The notes: a model not told the origin generated them from the letters alone. A stretch of 64,000 nt of DNA from Bacillus norwichensis (GCF_014836955.1 NZ_JACSPV010000006.1:99311-163310), one strand, 5' to 3'. Shown: positions 29,628 to 38,934, numbered from the stretch's first letter. A program made the numbers and translations.

Positions 29628-30947
29628 ATGCTGACCAATCCAGTCGTCATTTCTGTACTTGTCTTAACTATTTTAAGTTTATCAAGGGTGCATGTCATTT
29701 TCGCTTTGTTGATTGCAGCTATAACAGCCGGACTGGTTGCTAATCTGTCTCTGACAGACACAGTCTCCATCTTTTTAGGAGGCATGGGAGGCCAGTCAGA
29801 AACGGCGTTAAGCTATGTTCTGTTAGGAATATTCGCGGCAATGATTGCTTACTCAGGAATTACTTCTATTTTAATAGATAAATTGCTGGAGAAGAAAAAT
29901 CGTAATAAGATTGTTTTACTGCTGCTGATTGCCGGTCTCACTTGTTTGTCGGGAAACTTGATACCGGTACATATTGCATTCATTCCGATCTTGATTCCTC
30001 CACTTTTGCTCTTCTTCAACCACTTGAAGATTGATCGAAGAGCAGTGGCTTGTGCTCTTACTTTTGGGTTGAAAATGCCGTACCTGCTTATTCCAGCAGG
30101 ATACGGATTGATTTTTCACGGAATCATACAAACAGAAATGAAAGCGAATGGGATGAGTATAGCTATGTCACAGCTGCCGAAAGCTATGGCGATTCCAGCA
30201 ATTGGAATGTTCGTAGGGTTGTTTATTGCTGTGTTTTTCACCTACCGTAAACCAAGAGATTATCAGGATACAGAAAAGGATAAAGCATTAGCCGAAGCAG
30301 GGGCAGCAAATGATCTACCAAAACGGAAATTTCAACTAAAGGATTTTGTTACTATTGGTGCAGTAATCATTGCGTTATTGACTCAAGTGTTATTTAGTTC
30401 ACTAGTTCTTGGAGCGTTGGCAGGAATCATTATCATCTTTATTGGCCGCGTTGTAAAAGTCGGTGAGGGTGAACAGATTGTTCAGGATGGGGTGAAGTTA
30501 ATGGGGGCGATTGCATTCGTCATGTTGATTGCCTCAGGATACGCAACTATTTTAAAGGAGACTGGTGCAGTGACCGAGCTAGTTGAAGCTGTTAACTCGG
30601 TCATAGGTGACAGCAAAGTAGTTGGGGCATCTATCCTCTTATTGATAGGTCTGCTGGTGACCATGGGAATTGGAACTTCCTTTGGAACAATCCCGATTTT
30701 GGCGACTGTTTTCGTGCCATTGTGTATGATGATGGGGTTCAGCCCGCTTGCTACTGCTGCTTTGATTGGTACAGCAGGTGCACTTGGGGATGCTGGATCT
30801 CCCGCATCGGACAGTACACTGGGACCGACAGCGGGACTGAATGCTGATGGACAGCATAATCATATCTGGGATACGTGCGTCCCGACTTTTATCCACTATA
30901 ATGTCCCGTTATTTATTTTTGGTATAGTTGCGGCGCTGGTTCTTTAA
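29628..30947 (+). CDS. NhaC/YuiF-type ion-coupled transporter
   Basis: 439 residues and about 11-12 membrane helices, very similar in layout to B. subtilis YuiF (Na+/H+ antiporter family). Visible family sequence: FGTIPILATVFVPLC, GTAGALGDAGSPASDSTLGPTAGLN and NHIWDTCVPTFIHYN near the C-terminus. Members next to hut genes are usually taken as histidine or related amino-acid carriers. The ATG at 29628 gives the expected N-terminus (NPVVISVLVLTILSLSRV); its ribosome binding site is weak (AGAGG two bases away, AGGGG ten bases away). The frame is open upstream to 29421, but that sequence is not membrane-like. Confidence 0.82.
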   Translation: MLTNPVVISVLVLTILSLSRVHVIFALLIAAITAGLVANLSLTDTVSIFLGGMGGQSETALSYVLLGIFAAMIAYSGITSILIDKLLEKKNRNKIVLLLLIAGLTCLSGNLIPVHIAFIPILIPPLLLFFNHLKIDRRAVACALTFGLKMPYLLIPAGYGLIFHGIIQTEMKANGMSIAMSQLPKAMAIPAIGMFVGLFIAVFFTYRKPRDYQDTEKDKALAEAGAANDLPKRKFQLKDFVTIGAVIIALLTQVLFSSLVLGALAGIIIIFIGRVVKVGEGEQIVQDGVKLMGAIAFVMLIASGYATILKETGAVTELVEAVNSVIGDSKVVGASILLLIGLLVTMGIGTSFGTIPILATVFVPLCMMMGFSPLATAALIGTAGALGDAGSPASDSTLGPTAGLNADGQHNHIWDTCVPTFIHYNVPLFIFGIVAALVL

Positions 30948-30984
30948 GATACAGCTAGAATAATCATGTAAAGGGGTTGGGGAC

Positions 30985-32490
30985 ATGTCTACAGGTATCA
31001 TTGCACTTGACGGTAAAACGTTAGATAGGAAACAAGTCCAAACAATTGTAAACGGTCAGTCTAAGGTAGAAATATCCGAGGACAATTGGAGAAAAGTCTG
31101 TGCAAGCAGAGAGCGTATTGAAAAACAGGTCACTGAAGGGAAAATTGTATACGGTGTTAATACGGGATTTGGGAAGCTAAGCGATATTGAGATTGGAAAA
31201 GAAGATATTTCGAAGCTTCAGTTGAATTTGCTCAGAGCAGATGCGGTGGGCGTCGGTAACCCTTTACCTACTTCAGTTGTCCGTTCCATGATGGTTCTGC
31301 GTGCAAATGCGTTGGCTAAGGGATTTTCAGGTATTCGGCGAGAAACTTTGCAGCTTTTAGTTAGCATGATCAATAAAGGGGTTCACCCTGTTGTTCCAAG
31401 TAAAGGTTCTGTAGGGGCAAGCGGAGATTTAGCCCCTTTGGCGCATATAGCCATTGTATTAGTTGGTGAAGGGAAAGCCGAGTATAAGGGAGAAGTGTTG
31501 CCGGGAGGGGAAGCGTTGAAACGAGCAGAGCTTACTCCTGTCTCCTTGGAAGCTAAGGAAGGCCTTGCATTAATTAATGGAACACAGGCGATGACAGGCA
31601 TCGGAGTTTTAGCTTTAAATGAGGCGGAACGTGTGGGACTCGCGGCAGACATGTCAGCTTGTTTAACAATGGAAGCGCTTCAAGGGATTATCTCTGCTTT
31701 TGAAAGTGACTTGCTTGCTGTTCGCCCGCATCCGGAAATGGAATTCGTTGGATCTCGGATCAGAAGATGGCTAGAAGGAAGCAAGAGAATTACGCGGCAA
31801 GGGGAAATTCGTGTGCAAGATTCTTATTCCATCCGTTGTATTCCGCAAGTACATGGAGCCTCTTGGCAGGCGTTTAGCTATGTTAACGACCGCTTGGCGG
31901 TGGAAATCAATTCAGCAACAGATAATCCGATTGTGTTAGAAAGTGGTGAAATTATTTCAGGCGGTCATTTTCATGGACAGCCAATCGCTTTGGCAATGGA
32001 TTTTCTGAAAGTGGGGGCCGCGGAACTAGCCAATATTTCAGAAAGACGAATCGAACGGCTGGTCAACCCACAATTGAGTGGTTTGTCCCCGTTCCTCGCA
32101 TTAGATCCTGGTTTGGAATGCGGTCTGATGGTGCCACAATACGCAGCAGCTTCACTAGTGTCCGAGAATAAAGTGCTTGCGCATCCAGCAAGTGTCGATT
32201 CCATTCCAACCTCTGCAAACCAGGAAGACCATGTAAGTATGGGAACAATTGCATCTAGGCAAGCACGCGAGATCGTTCACAACTCAGCACGTGTCATTGC
32301 CATCGAAATGATTTGTGCATCTCAGGCTATCTACTTAGAGCAGGCGGAAAATCAGCTGGCGCCGGCGACAAGAGAATATCTTGAAAAAGTACGCGAGATA
32401 TGTCCGCCGTTAGAAACAGATCGGGCTATCTCAGAAGAAATGGAAGAATTAGCACAATTTCTTCTCAAGAATGATCTTCTTGAGAAATAG
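30985..32490 (+). CDS. hutH: Histidine ammonia-lyase-family enzyme with altered substrate pocket
   Basis: 501 residues. An intact MIO-forming Ala-Ser-Gly (145-147, GSVGASGDLAP) and the active-site Tyr in YGVNTGFG show a catalytic ammonia-lyase. QDSYSIRC, SGGHFHGQPIA and SANQEDHVSMG (the Glu typical of HAL rather than PAL) are kept. The usual HAL selectivity pair Ser-His before AAGVG is Ala-Asp here (RADAVGVG, Asp86), and GLNSGFM-type sequence is GLECGLM. It should deaminate histidine or an imidazole analogue to an urocanate-type product for the hydratase encoded at the start of the operon. Last gene of the operon, with AAAGGGGTTGGGG upstream. Confidence 0.82.
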   Translation: MSTGIIALDGKTLDRKQVQTIVNGQSKVEISEDNWRKVCASRERIEKQVTEGKIVYGVNTGFGKLSDIEIGKEDISKLQLNLLRADAVGVGNPLPTSVVRSMMVLRANALAKGFSGIRRETLQLLVSMINKGVHPVVPSKGSVGASGDLAPLAHIAIVLVGEGKAEYKGEVLPGGEALKRAELTPVSLEAKEGLALINGTQAMTGIGVLALNEAERVGLAADMSACLTMEALQGIISAFESDLLAVRPHPEMEFVGSRIRRWLEGSKRITRQGEIRVQDSYSIRCIPQVHGASWQAFSYVNDRLAVEINSATDNPIVLESGEIISGGHFHGQPIALAMDFLKVGAAELANISERRIERLVNPQLSGLSPFLALDPGLECGLMVPQYAAASLVSENKVLAHPASVDSIPTSANQEDHVSMGTIASRQAREIVHNSARVIAIEMICASQAIYLEQAENQLAPATREYLEKVREICPPLETDRAISEEMEELAQFLLKNDLLEK

Positions 32491-32561
32491 GACTTCGTCA
32501 ATTTTGGCTATCAATTTCTTAAGATAATATGCCATAAAAATTAGAGAGAAGGGAGACTACA

Positions 32562-32654
32562 GAATTAGCGGTTTCCGAAGTTGTCGCCACAGTTGAAGCG
32601 GGAGATTTTGAAGAGAAAAGTATAGAGGGAAAATTCTTATTTCAAAAACTGTAA
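32562..32654 (+). pseudogene. Short C-terminal-like gene fragment
   Basis: Thirty codons beginning ELAVSEVVATVEAGDFEEKS and ending in TAA read like protein, but no ATG, GTG or TTG start precedes them before an in-frame stop at about 32533. AGAAGGGAG lies just upstream. The remaining bases 32655-33065 contain the candidate terminator at 32777 and an extended -10 (TGATATAAT near 33018) for the acyl-CoA ligase gene, but no gene. Confidence 0.3.
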
Positions 32655-32776
32655 TATTTTACTTTGTTTGTAAGAAGTGCCATGCAGTTGCATTAGGAAA
32701 GATGACGTCTGTTCCGTACCGTCTTTGGTGCCTCACTACCCATTCTCGTTAAAACTCTGTAGTTTAAAGCCAGAAA

Positions 32777-32806
32777 GGAAGATCTTTGTGATTCAAAAGG
32801 TCTTCC
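32777..32806 (+). terminator. Candidate terminator of the hut-like operon
   Basis: GGAAGATC and GGTCTTCC pair (one G-T) around a 14-base loop, followed by ATTTTGATTTTTT. It is 287 bases beyond the last stop codon, so the assignment is tentative. Confidence 0.45.
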
Positions 32807-33065
32807 ATTTTGATTTTTTCCGCAAAAAACGACTGCTTTAGCTGTCCCAACAGTCCTGTGCTCTTTCCTTTTAGTTCCATGATAACCTATTTCCATTATT
32901 TTGGTCGAAAAGGCTATTAGAGCTTTTTCGATTTTTCTTTTTAAGCCGTTATGTACGCATCTGGGATAGGTCTTGTTAAGAAATAATTCTTTTTGAATTA
33001 ACTCATAACTCTCTTTTGTGATATAATTTTGATTATTCGTAAATTTGTAGAGAGGGGATTTTCAG

Positions 33066-34631
33066 ATGTCTCTTGTGTTGACGCAATTTTTGGATAGGGC
33101 AGTTCATTTATATGGGAAAAAACCGGCTATTATTGATGAACAGGGGAAGCGTTACACTTATGAAGCAGTAAATGAACGTGTAAACAGTCTTTCATTCGGA
33201 CTGGATTCCCTAGGTGTAGAAAAAGGGGATCGGGTCGCTTATTTGGCTCCTAATACGCTGGGAATGTACGAAGGGTTTTATGGGATTTTTCAAGTTGGCG
33301 GCATAATGGTCTCATTGAATACAAGGTTGAAACCGAGGGACTATGTGTATATTTTAAATCACAGTGAAAGTAAAGTGCTTTTTGTTGATTACGATCTTTT
33401 AGAGCTGATTCAGCCGGTACGTGAGCAGCTTGCAACAGTAAAAACAATCATCGTTCATGGCCTGAAAGAGGACAAGGAAGGGTTCATTTCTTATGACCGT
33501 TGGCTTTCTTCTTTTCCAACGACTGACTTTCCTCGTGTAGAATTGCAAGAAGATGATGTCAGTACTTTGCTATATACGAGTGGAACAACGGGAAATCCAA
33601 AAGGGGTCATGCTGACGCATCGAAATAATTACTTGCATGCTTTGTCGACTATGCATCATTTGCGGGTAAATGACCGTGATGTGCTTATGCATATTTTACC
33701 GATGTTCCATGTGAACGGTTGGGGGTCTCCTTTTTATTATACAGCGAATGGCACGACACAGATTATGCAAAAAACGATTGAGCCGAAGGAAATCTTGAAA
33801 AAGGTTGAAAAATATGGGGTCACGGTGATGCATATGGCTCCTACTGTACTTCAATCAATTATGGATCAATACATGAAAGTAAACCCGCAAATTGATCAAA
33901 ATGTCCGGATTATTGTCGCGGGGTCAGCACCACCAAAAGCTTTTATTAAGCAGCTTGAGGAAGAAATTGGCTGGGAATTCTATCAAGTATATGGAATGAC
34001 AGAAACCTCGCCTTTAAGCTTAGCGTCCTACATTTCATCCGAGGATGAAGGCGTTTCCAATGATGGTTATTATACATTAAAAGTAAAAACTGGCTTAGAA
34101 ATGATCGGTACTGCCGTTAGGGTGGTAGACGAATTTGGAAATGATGTTGCGAAAAACGGCAAAGAAATCGGGGAAGTGATTGTAAAAGGCCCTGGCGTCA
34201 TGAAAGGATATTGGAAGGATGAAGCGGCAACAAATGCGACGATCATCAATGGGTGGCTTCATACTGGGGACATGGGGACGATAGATGAAAATCGTCGCAT
34301 CCAGATTGTTGACCGAAAAAAAGACATCATCATCAGTGGAGGAGAAAACATTTCCACTATAGAAATTGAAAATAGGATATATGACCATTCGTCAGTGAAA
34401 GAGGTGGCTGTCATTGCCGCGCCTCATGAGAAGTGGGGTGAAACTCCGCATGCCATTATTGTAGTGCGGGAAGGACAGGAAGTGACTGAACAAGAAATCA
34501 TCGATTTTACAAGAGAAGGTCTGGCGCACTTTAAATGCCCAACTATCGTCACTTTTATGGAGGAACTTCCTAAAACAGCGAGTGGCAAGATCATGAAGGT
34601 GAAGCTGCGGGAACTCGTAGCACAACTATAG
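33066..34631 (+). CDS. Long-chain acyl-CoA synthetase / AMP-dependent ligase
   Basis: 521-residue ANL-superfamily ligase that activates a carboxylic acid with ATP to an acyl-adenylate and transfers it to CoA. The P-loop-like A3 motif TSGTTGNPKGVMLTH is near residue 170. YGMTETS (A5), GWLHTGDMG (A7), the hinge RKKDIIISGGENIS and the C-terminal catalytic Lys in KTASGK follow. The length and VNGWGSP-type acyl pocket suggest a medium- or long-chain fatty acid, but the substrate is not determined. Single gene with its own sigma-A-like promoter; ATG behind AGAGAGGGG. Confidence 0.88.
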   Translation: MSLVLTQFLDRAVHLYGKKPAIIDEQGKRYTYEAVNERVNSLSFGLDSLGVEKGDRVAYLAPNTLGMYEGFYGIFQVGGIMVSLNTRLKPRDYVYILNHSESKVLFVDYDLLELIQPVREQLATVKTIIVHGLKEDKEGFISYDRWLSSFPTTDFPRVELQEDDVSTLLYTSGTTGNPKGVMLTHRNNYLHALSTMHHLRVNDRDVLMHILPMFHVNGWGSPFYYTANGTTQIMQKTIEPKEILKKVEKYGVTVMHMAPTVLQSIMDQYMKVNPQIDQNVRIIVAGSAPPKAFIKQLEEEIGWEFYQVYGMTETSPLSLASYISSEDEGVSNDGYYTLKVKTGLEMIGTAVRVVDEFGNDVAKNGKEIGEVIVKGPGVMKGYWKDEAATNATIINGWLHTGDMGTIDENRRIQIVDRKKDIIISGGENISTIEIENRIYDHSSVKEVAVIAAPHEKWGETPHAIIVVREGQEVTEQEIIDFTREGLAHFKCPTIVTFMEELPKTASGKIMKVKLRELVAQL

Positions 34632-34662
34632 TTGTCCGAAGTAGGACAAAAGCTGATATAAT
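34632..34662 (+). promoter_or_regulatory. Promoter with dyad in front of the GNAT gene
   Basis: TTGTCC-GAAGTA-GGACAA is a perfect 6-bp dyad. It overlaps the likely -35 region, and TGATATAAT (34655-34662) is an extended -10. A repressor could bind the dyad. No sequence evidence identifies the regulator. Confidence 0.45.
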
Positions 34663-34702
34663 AATGGCAGCCAATAAGAAATTTTGACAGAAAGAGGGCT
34701 GC

Positions 34703-35518
34703 ATGATGACATCAACCATTGATATTCGCGTTCTGAACAGCAATGAAGAAATGAGACAAATGTATCAGCTCGAAGAATTCATTTGGCAGGGGGAAGGAGG
34801 AATCCCTGTTCACCAGACCATTACGGCCATTCGGAACGGAGGCCTTGCGATTGGTGCATATTGTGATGGTCAGCTAGTTGGGTTTAGCTATAGTTTTGCA
34901 GGATTCAAGGATGGTAAGATCTATCTGTGTTCACATAATATGGGAATCCATCCCGAATACCGTGACAAGGGTATCGGCGCTTCTTTAAAAAATAGGCAAA
35001 AGACGGAAGCGGCTCGAATGGGGTACGATATGCTGACATGGACATATGATCCGCTGGAGACACGCAATGGCTATTTGAATCTATCGAAACTTCGCGCGGT
35101 TTGCAGTACATATATTGAAAATTGCTATGGAGAGTTCGATGACGGACTGAATGCGGGCTTACCGACAGACCGCTTTAAAGTGGAATGGTGGGTCAACAGC
35201 AGGCATGTGAATGAACGTCTTCAAACTTCTATTGAGGATGACGTCTTTTATATCCCGTGGAAAGAGACTGTAAGTGGTCCGACTCTTGCCATAAATGGTG
35301 AAATCCCTGATGCGAAACAAGTAATGGTTCCAGTTCCTGCGGCATTCCAAACAATTAAGCAGGATGATATGAAGTTCGCACTGGATTGGAGATTGAAAAC
35401 CCGAGCTGTATTTCAGGAGCTATTCCAAAAAGGGTATGCGGCAGTTTCTCTTGAAAGAAGTGGAGAAGGGCCAGTACATCATTATGTGTTTTTAAAAAGA
35501 TCGGAGCTTTTTATATAA
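34703..35518 (+). CDS. GNAT-family acyltransferase (COG3375-like)
   Basis: 271 residues. The GNAT fold core is at about 50-110, with the acyl-CoA pyrophosphate loop in PEYRDKGIGASLKNRQ, and a long C-terminal extension is typical of the predicted acyltransferases that accompany N-acylamino-acid racemases. In Geobacillus a GNAT of this kind succinylates D-amino acids, feeding N-succinylamino-acid racemase and an M20 hydrolase. Here the matching racemase and hydrolase genes lie 26 kb away (61431-63712). The functional link is inferred from family association. Confidence 0.75.
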   Translation: MMTSTIDIRVLNSNEEMRQMYQLEEFIWQGEGGIPVHQTITAIRNGGLAIGAYCDGQLVGFSYSFAGFKDGKIYLCSHNMGIHPEYRDKGIGASLKNRQKTEAARMGYDMLTWTYDPLETRNGYLNLSKLRAVCSTYIENCYGEFDDGLNAGLPTDRFKVEWWVNSRHVNERLQTSIEDDVFYIPWKETVSGPTLAINGEIPDAKQVMVPVPAAFQTIKQDDMKFALDWRLKTRAVFQELFQKGYAAVSLERSGEGPVHHYVFLKRSELFI

Positions 35519-35519
35519 G

Positions 35520-35606
35520 CTGGCTACAAAGAGAATCAAGAGTTATCCTTTGACGGTAGACATTCCGGTTGAAGAGCTTCGGGAAAAAGGTTGCTTTTCC
35601 TTATAA
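35520..35606 (+). pseudogene. Protein-like fragment after the GNAT gene
   Basis: Right after the GNAT stop the +1 frame reads LATKRIKSYPLTVDIPVEEL and a few more residues to TAA. It looks like the end or start of a real protein but has no start codon of its own. Probably a remnant; family not recognised. Confidence 0.25.
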
Positions 35607-35666
35607 CTAAACTCATAATGTAAAAAATAAAGTTGGTTGATGATGGAAAATTTAAAATAGTAAGAG

Positions 35667-35695
35667 TTGACAGTTATATGGTGAGTACGTATAAT
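35667..35695 (+). promoter_or_regulatory. Consensus sigma-A promoter
   Basis: TTGACA (35667-35672) and TATAAT (35690-35695) are both perfect and 17 bases apart. It is the strongest-looking housekeeping promoter in the window. Transcription from about 35702 would run into the terminator at 35740 and, if it reads through, into the SAM-I riboswitch. Confidence 0.88.
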
Positions 35696-35701
35696 ACTCT
35701 G

Positions 35702-35784
35702 TAACTTAACAAAGTGGAATAATCCGTATTGACCGGTTGACCGGAGATACAGCCTTTTAAAAGGATTGTGTCTCCGGTTTTTAT
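35702..35784 (+). ncRNA. Possible small RNA or attenuated leader upstream of the SAM riboswitch
   Basis: About 80 bases lie between a perfect promoter and a strong terminator, with no good open frame. The transcript would contain GACCGGTTGACCGG and end in the terminator stem. It may be an independent small RNA or a first attenuation step for the sulfate operon. Confidence 0.4.
35740..35784 (+). terminator. Strong rho-independent terminator
   Basis: ACCGGAGATACA and TGTGTCTCCGGT form a long stem (12 bp with one wobble) followed by TTTTTATTTG. Confidence 0.88.
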
Positions 35785-35826
35785 TTGCTTTGGAGAGTCT
35801 TTATTAAATTGCATATGTAGTTTTTT

Positions 35827-35980
35827 CTTATCAAGAGAGGTTGAGGGAATGGCCCAATGACACCTCAGCAACCACCGTATCAAAGCGGAAAGGTGCTAAA
35901 TCCTACAAGTTGTTCCCAACTTGAAAGATGAGAAGAATCCTGAATTTGATTGGGTCTTCTTCTAGTGGGAAGTCCCTTTT
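35827..35980 (+). promoter_or_regulatory. SAM-I (S-box) riboswitch and expression platform
   Basis: Hallmarks of the SAM-I aptamer in order: CTTATCAAGAGAGGTTGAGGG, TGGCCCAATGACACCTCAGCAACC, AAAGGTGCTAAATCC and GAAAGATGAGAAG (35827-35935). Then GAAGAATCC pairs with GGGTCTTCTTC as the likely terminator stem, followed after AGTGGGAAGTCCC by TTTTTATTTTG. High S-adenosylmethionine should stop transcription, so the sulfate operon is read when methionine and SAM are low. Confidence 0.93.
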
Positions 35981-36447
35981 TATTTTGTTAAAAAGGCTTT
36001 CCTTACATTGAAAGGAAGGAGAGAATGTTTTTTCATTAAATAACAAGATGATTAGTATCGATTCGTGGATCAAATGAAGGAACAAAAACTCGCCAAACCT
36101 CTATTGGCAAGATTGGTGGGAGTTATGAGTTTTGTTAGAAAACGCTTTCCTCTGCTGTTATGAAGTGAACTCGTAAATCATTGCATAATGCTTTAAGGGA
36201 TTGAGACAGGGCTCTTAGTTATTTTTTCGGGAGTGGACGCGTAACTTCTTGTTGCACGAGACGTATGATGATTTGGGATGAATGCCCATTGTTTCAAAAA
36301 TCACATTTGAACAGTTAATTTTCATGTGTTACTACATGAACCGGACTCCCGGAAGCTTTCGGTTATTCTGGCACTAGGTTATGTTTCTTTCCTTTTTCAA
36401 GAATCTGGTCCTCATCACTTCTTGTCCCTGAAGATTTTTATCTGGAG
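35981..36447 (+). other. 467-base leader between the SAM riboswitch and the permease gene
   Basis: No convincing gene. GACGTATGATGATTTGGGATGAATGCCCATTG (36258-36289, written here in parts: GACGTATGATGATTTGG then GATGAATGCCCATTG) weakly resembles the left third of the dispersed repeat, and GTAACTTCTTG precedes it. I do not call it a copy. The ribosome binding site of the next gene is at 36444. Confidence 0.3.
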
Positions 36448-38235
36448 GTGATCATAATCAATCTGGAAATGATTATTGTTTTGTTACTGATTGTGATGAT
36501 GCTATTGGGGCTACTTTTGGAAGTAGCGAGGCCAGGATTAATTATTTTTCAGGTACTTGTGATTTTACTGCTATTTGGAATCATTACACCTGAACAAGCG
36601 CTAAGTGGCTTTTCTAATGAGGGTATGTTAATTATTGCACTTTTATTTATTGTAGCAGGTGCTGTGCAGAAGAGCGGGGTGATAGATGGGATTATTGAAA
36701 AATGGCTTGAGAAAAGCAAGACGGAGCAAGAATCAAAAATACGCTTTTTTGTACCGATTGCCGGATTATCTGCTTTTCTTAATAACACTCCAATCGTGGT
36801 TGCATTCACACCTATTATAAAAAACTGGTGTGAAAAGCGCGGAATTGCACCGTCCAAATTCTTAATTCCATTATCTTATGTGACCATTTTGGGCGGAACG
36901 ATTACACTGATGGGAACTTCAACGAATATAGTCGTCCATGGTATGCTGCTGGATTATGGCTTTGAAGGCTTTTCTTTATTTACAATCACTGTTGTTGGGA
37001 TTCCTATAACGGTTGTAGGGATGCTTTACTTATTTACTATTGGAAATAGACTGCTACCGGATCATAAAGGTTTCAGTCAGCGAGTAAAAGAGGATGTAAA
37101 AGAGTACATCGCTGAATTGCAAGTGGAGAAATCTTTTCAATATATCAATCATAGTGTTGAAAAAGCTGGATTAAAAGATCTGAACGGTTTGTACTTAATT
37201 GAAATTATCAGGAGGAATGGCCGGGTCTCTCCTGTGCGAAACTCAACTATTATCCAAGCTGGAGATCGATTAATTTTTACAGGACAGATCTCAACAATCG
37301 CTGAATTGCAAAATATTGCTGGATTAACATTAGAAACTGGAACAAATGTAGAGCTGGACGATCTTAAAAATGGTAATACGTTTTTAGTTGAAGCCGTTGT
37401 TTCTCATCATTCTTCTTTATTATCAAAATCCATCAAGCAGTCACAATTTCGCTCCCGTTACGATGCTGGTGTTATTGCTGTTCATAGGAAAAATGAAAAA
37501 ATACAGAGCAAAGTGGGTGACATCGTTTTAAAACCTGGAGATACACTTTTATTACTGGCGGGAGAAGACTTTATTCAGAAATATAAACAATCCGATGACT
37601 TCTACGTCGTTTCCCGACTGGAAACTCCAAAACTTTTAAATAAAAGCAATTTCCAAGGTTTATGTTCAATTGCCATTCTATTAGTGATGATTATTCTTGT
37701 ATCGGTTGGCGTATTGTCAATGCTAAAGGCTATGGCCCTGGCAGTTGTTGTAATGCTAGTATCAGGAATGATTTCCGCCGAAGATATCAAGGGATATGTA
37801 CAATTTCATGTTCTTCTCATCATTGCATGCTCCCTCGGTATCGGCACAGCAATGACAAAAACGGGCCTTGCACAATGGATAGCCGATGCTTTAATGATAG
37901 TATCCGCACCAATTGGAGTTATTGCGGTATTGGTCATTATGTATATACTGACAAATATTTTCACCGAGCTAATTACAAATAGTGCCGCAGCAGCATTAAT
38001 GTTGCCGATTGGTCTCGAGGTGGCAATTTCTTTGCACCTGGATCCAATTGGTTTTGCGGTTCTGGTTGCAATTGCCGCTTCAGCAAGTTTTATTACACCA
38101 ATAGGTTACCAGACAAACCTAATTGTCTACGGACCGGGCGGATATAAATTTAAAGACTATATAAAAGTTGGGGTTCCTTTAAGTTTTCTAGTAATGATAA
38201 CATCCATAACTGTTATTTACTTTGTATGGTTTTAG
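36448..38235 (+). CDS. SLC13/DASS-type anion permease with TrkA-C domains (probable sulfate uptake)
   Basis: Up to 595 residues. Two blocks of membrane helices (about 5-200 and 405-590) flank two RCK C-terminal (TrkA-C) domains (about 210-385). The paired signatures [11 protein letters not shown]...[10 protein letters not shown] and [16 protein letters not shown]...[13 protein letters not shown] are typical of this family. Membership of a sulfate-assimilation operon with SAM control makes sulfate the likely substrate. The start is odd: GGAGGTGAT (36444-36452) is ideal, but the codons at proper distance are ATA and ATC; GTG 36448 overlaps the site and ATG 36469 is about 20 bases away. Confidence 0.88.
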   Translation: MIIINLEMIIVLLLIVMMLLGLLLEVARPGLIIFQVLVILLLFGIITPEQALSGFSNEGMLIIALLFIVAGAVQKSGVIDGIIEKWLEKSKTEQESKIRFFVPIAGLSAFLNNTPIVVAFTPIIKNWCEKRGIAPSKFLIPLSYVTILGGTITLMGTSTNIVVHGMLLDYGFEGFSLFTITVVGIPITVVGMLYLFTIGNRLLPDHKGFSQRVKEDVKEYIAELQVEKSFQYINHSVEKAGLKDLNGLYLIEIIRRNGRVSPVRNSTIIQAGDRLIFTGQISTIAELQNIAGLTLETGTNVELDDLKNGNTFLVEAVVSHHSSLLSKSIKQSQFRSRYDAGVIAVHRKNEKIQSKVGDIVLKPGDTLLLLAGEDFIQKYKQSDDFYVVSRLETPKLLNKSNFQGLCSIAILLVMIILVSVGVLSMLKAMALAVVVMLVSGMISAEDIKGYVQFHVLLIIACSLGIGTAMTKTGLAQWIADALMIVSAPIGVIAVLVIMYILTNIFTELITNSAAAALMLPIGLEVAISLHLDPIGFAVLVAIAASASFITPIGYQTNLIVYGPGGYKFKDYIKVGVPLSFLVMITSITVIYFVWF

Positions 38236-38248
38236 GAGGGGTTTGAAG

Positions 38249-38848
38249 ATGACAAAAGCTACTAATCTAGTGTGGCATGAATCAGAAGTTTCAAAGCAGG
38301 AGCGAAGAGAATTAAAACAGCATAAAAGTGCCGTTCTTTGGTTTACAGGATTATCAGGCTCTGGAAAGTCTACTCTATCATCAGCTTTGGAAAAAGAATT
38401 ATATATTAATGGAGTTCATACGTATAGATTGGATGGAGACAATATTCGGCATGGGTTAAACAAAGATTTGGGATTTAGTCCGGAGGATCGGACGGAAAAC
38501 ATCCGGAGAATAGGTGAGGTATCTAAATTAATGGTAGATGCCGGATTATTTGTATTAACGGCTTTTATTTCTCCATATCACAATGACCGCGAGCTTGTTC
38601 GTGATCTTGTGGAATCGGAAGAGTTTATAGAGATTTATGTAAAAGCCAGTCTGGAAACCTGTGAGAAACGCGATCCGAAAGGACTGTACAAAAAAGCGCG
38701 TGCTGGGGAAATTAAAGGTTTTACAGGGATTGATGCGCCGTATGATGAGCCGTTTCAGCCAGAGGTCACAATTGATACAGATGTGTTGAACATAGAGGAA
38801 TCAGTTGAGGCAATTGTTGATTATCTGAAGCAAAACGATTATCTATAA
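38249..38848 (+). CDS. cysC: Adenylylsulfate kinase
   Basis: Phosphorylates adenosine 5'-phosphosulfate (APS) to PAPS. 199 residues from ATG 38249 behind AGGAGGGG. P-loop GLSGSGKST (about residue 33-41), [11 protein letters not shown], the active-site Ser in [12 protein letters not shown], and [19 protein letters not shown]. Since the adjacent reductase looks APS-type, PAPS may serve sulfation or be reduced by the same enzyme, as reported for Bacillus CysH. Confidence 0.95.
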   Translation: MTKATNLVWHESEVSKQERRELKQHKSAVLWFTGLSGSGKSTLSSALEKELYINGVHTYRLDGDNIRHGLNKDLGFSPEDRTENIRRIGEVSKLMVDAGLFVLTAFISPYHNDRELVRDLVESEEFIEIYVKASLETCEKRDPKGLYKKARAGEIKGFTGIDAPYDEPFQPEVTIDTDVLNIEESVEAIVDYLKQNDYL

Positions 38849-38934
38849 AGCTCAGAAAAAAAGGGATCCTTCTAGCATAAAATCAAAGTTAATGTATATG
38901 TGTTATCGAATTAATGAGTAAAGGGGGAAAAGGG

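Noticed and set aside
30985..32490. Ergothionase or phenylalanine ammonia-lyase instead of a HAL-type enzyme
   Set aside because: The MIO Ala-Ser-Gly is intact, whereas ergothionase is MIO-independent as far as I know, and the QEDHVSMG Glu is of the HAL rather than the PAL type. The substrate is still left open.
36236..36300. Fifth copy of the dispersed repeat
   Set aside because: Only a short GATGAATGCCCATTG-like match and a partial left arm; too weak without the core and right hairpin.
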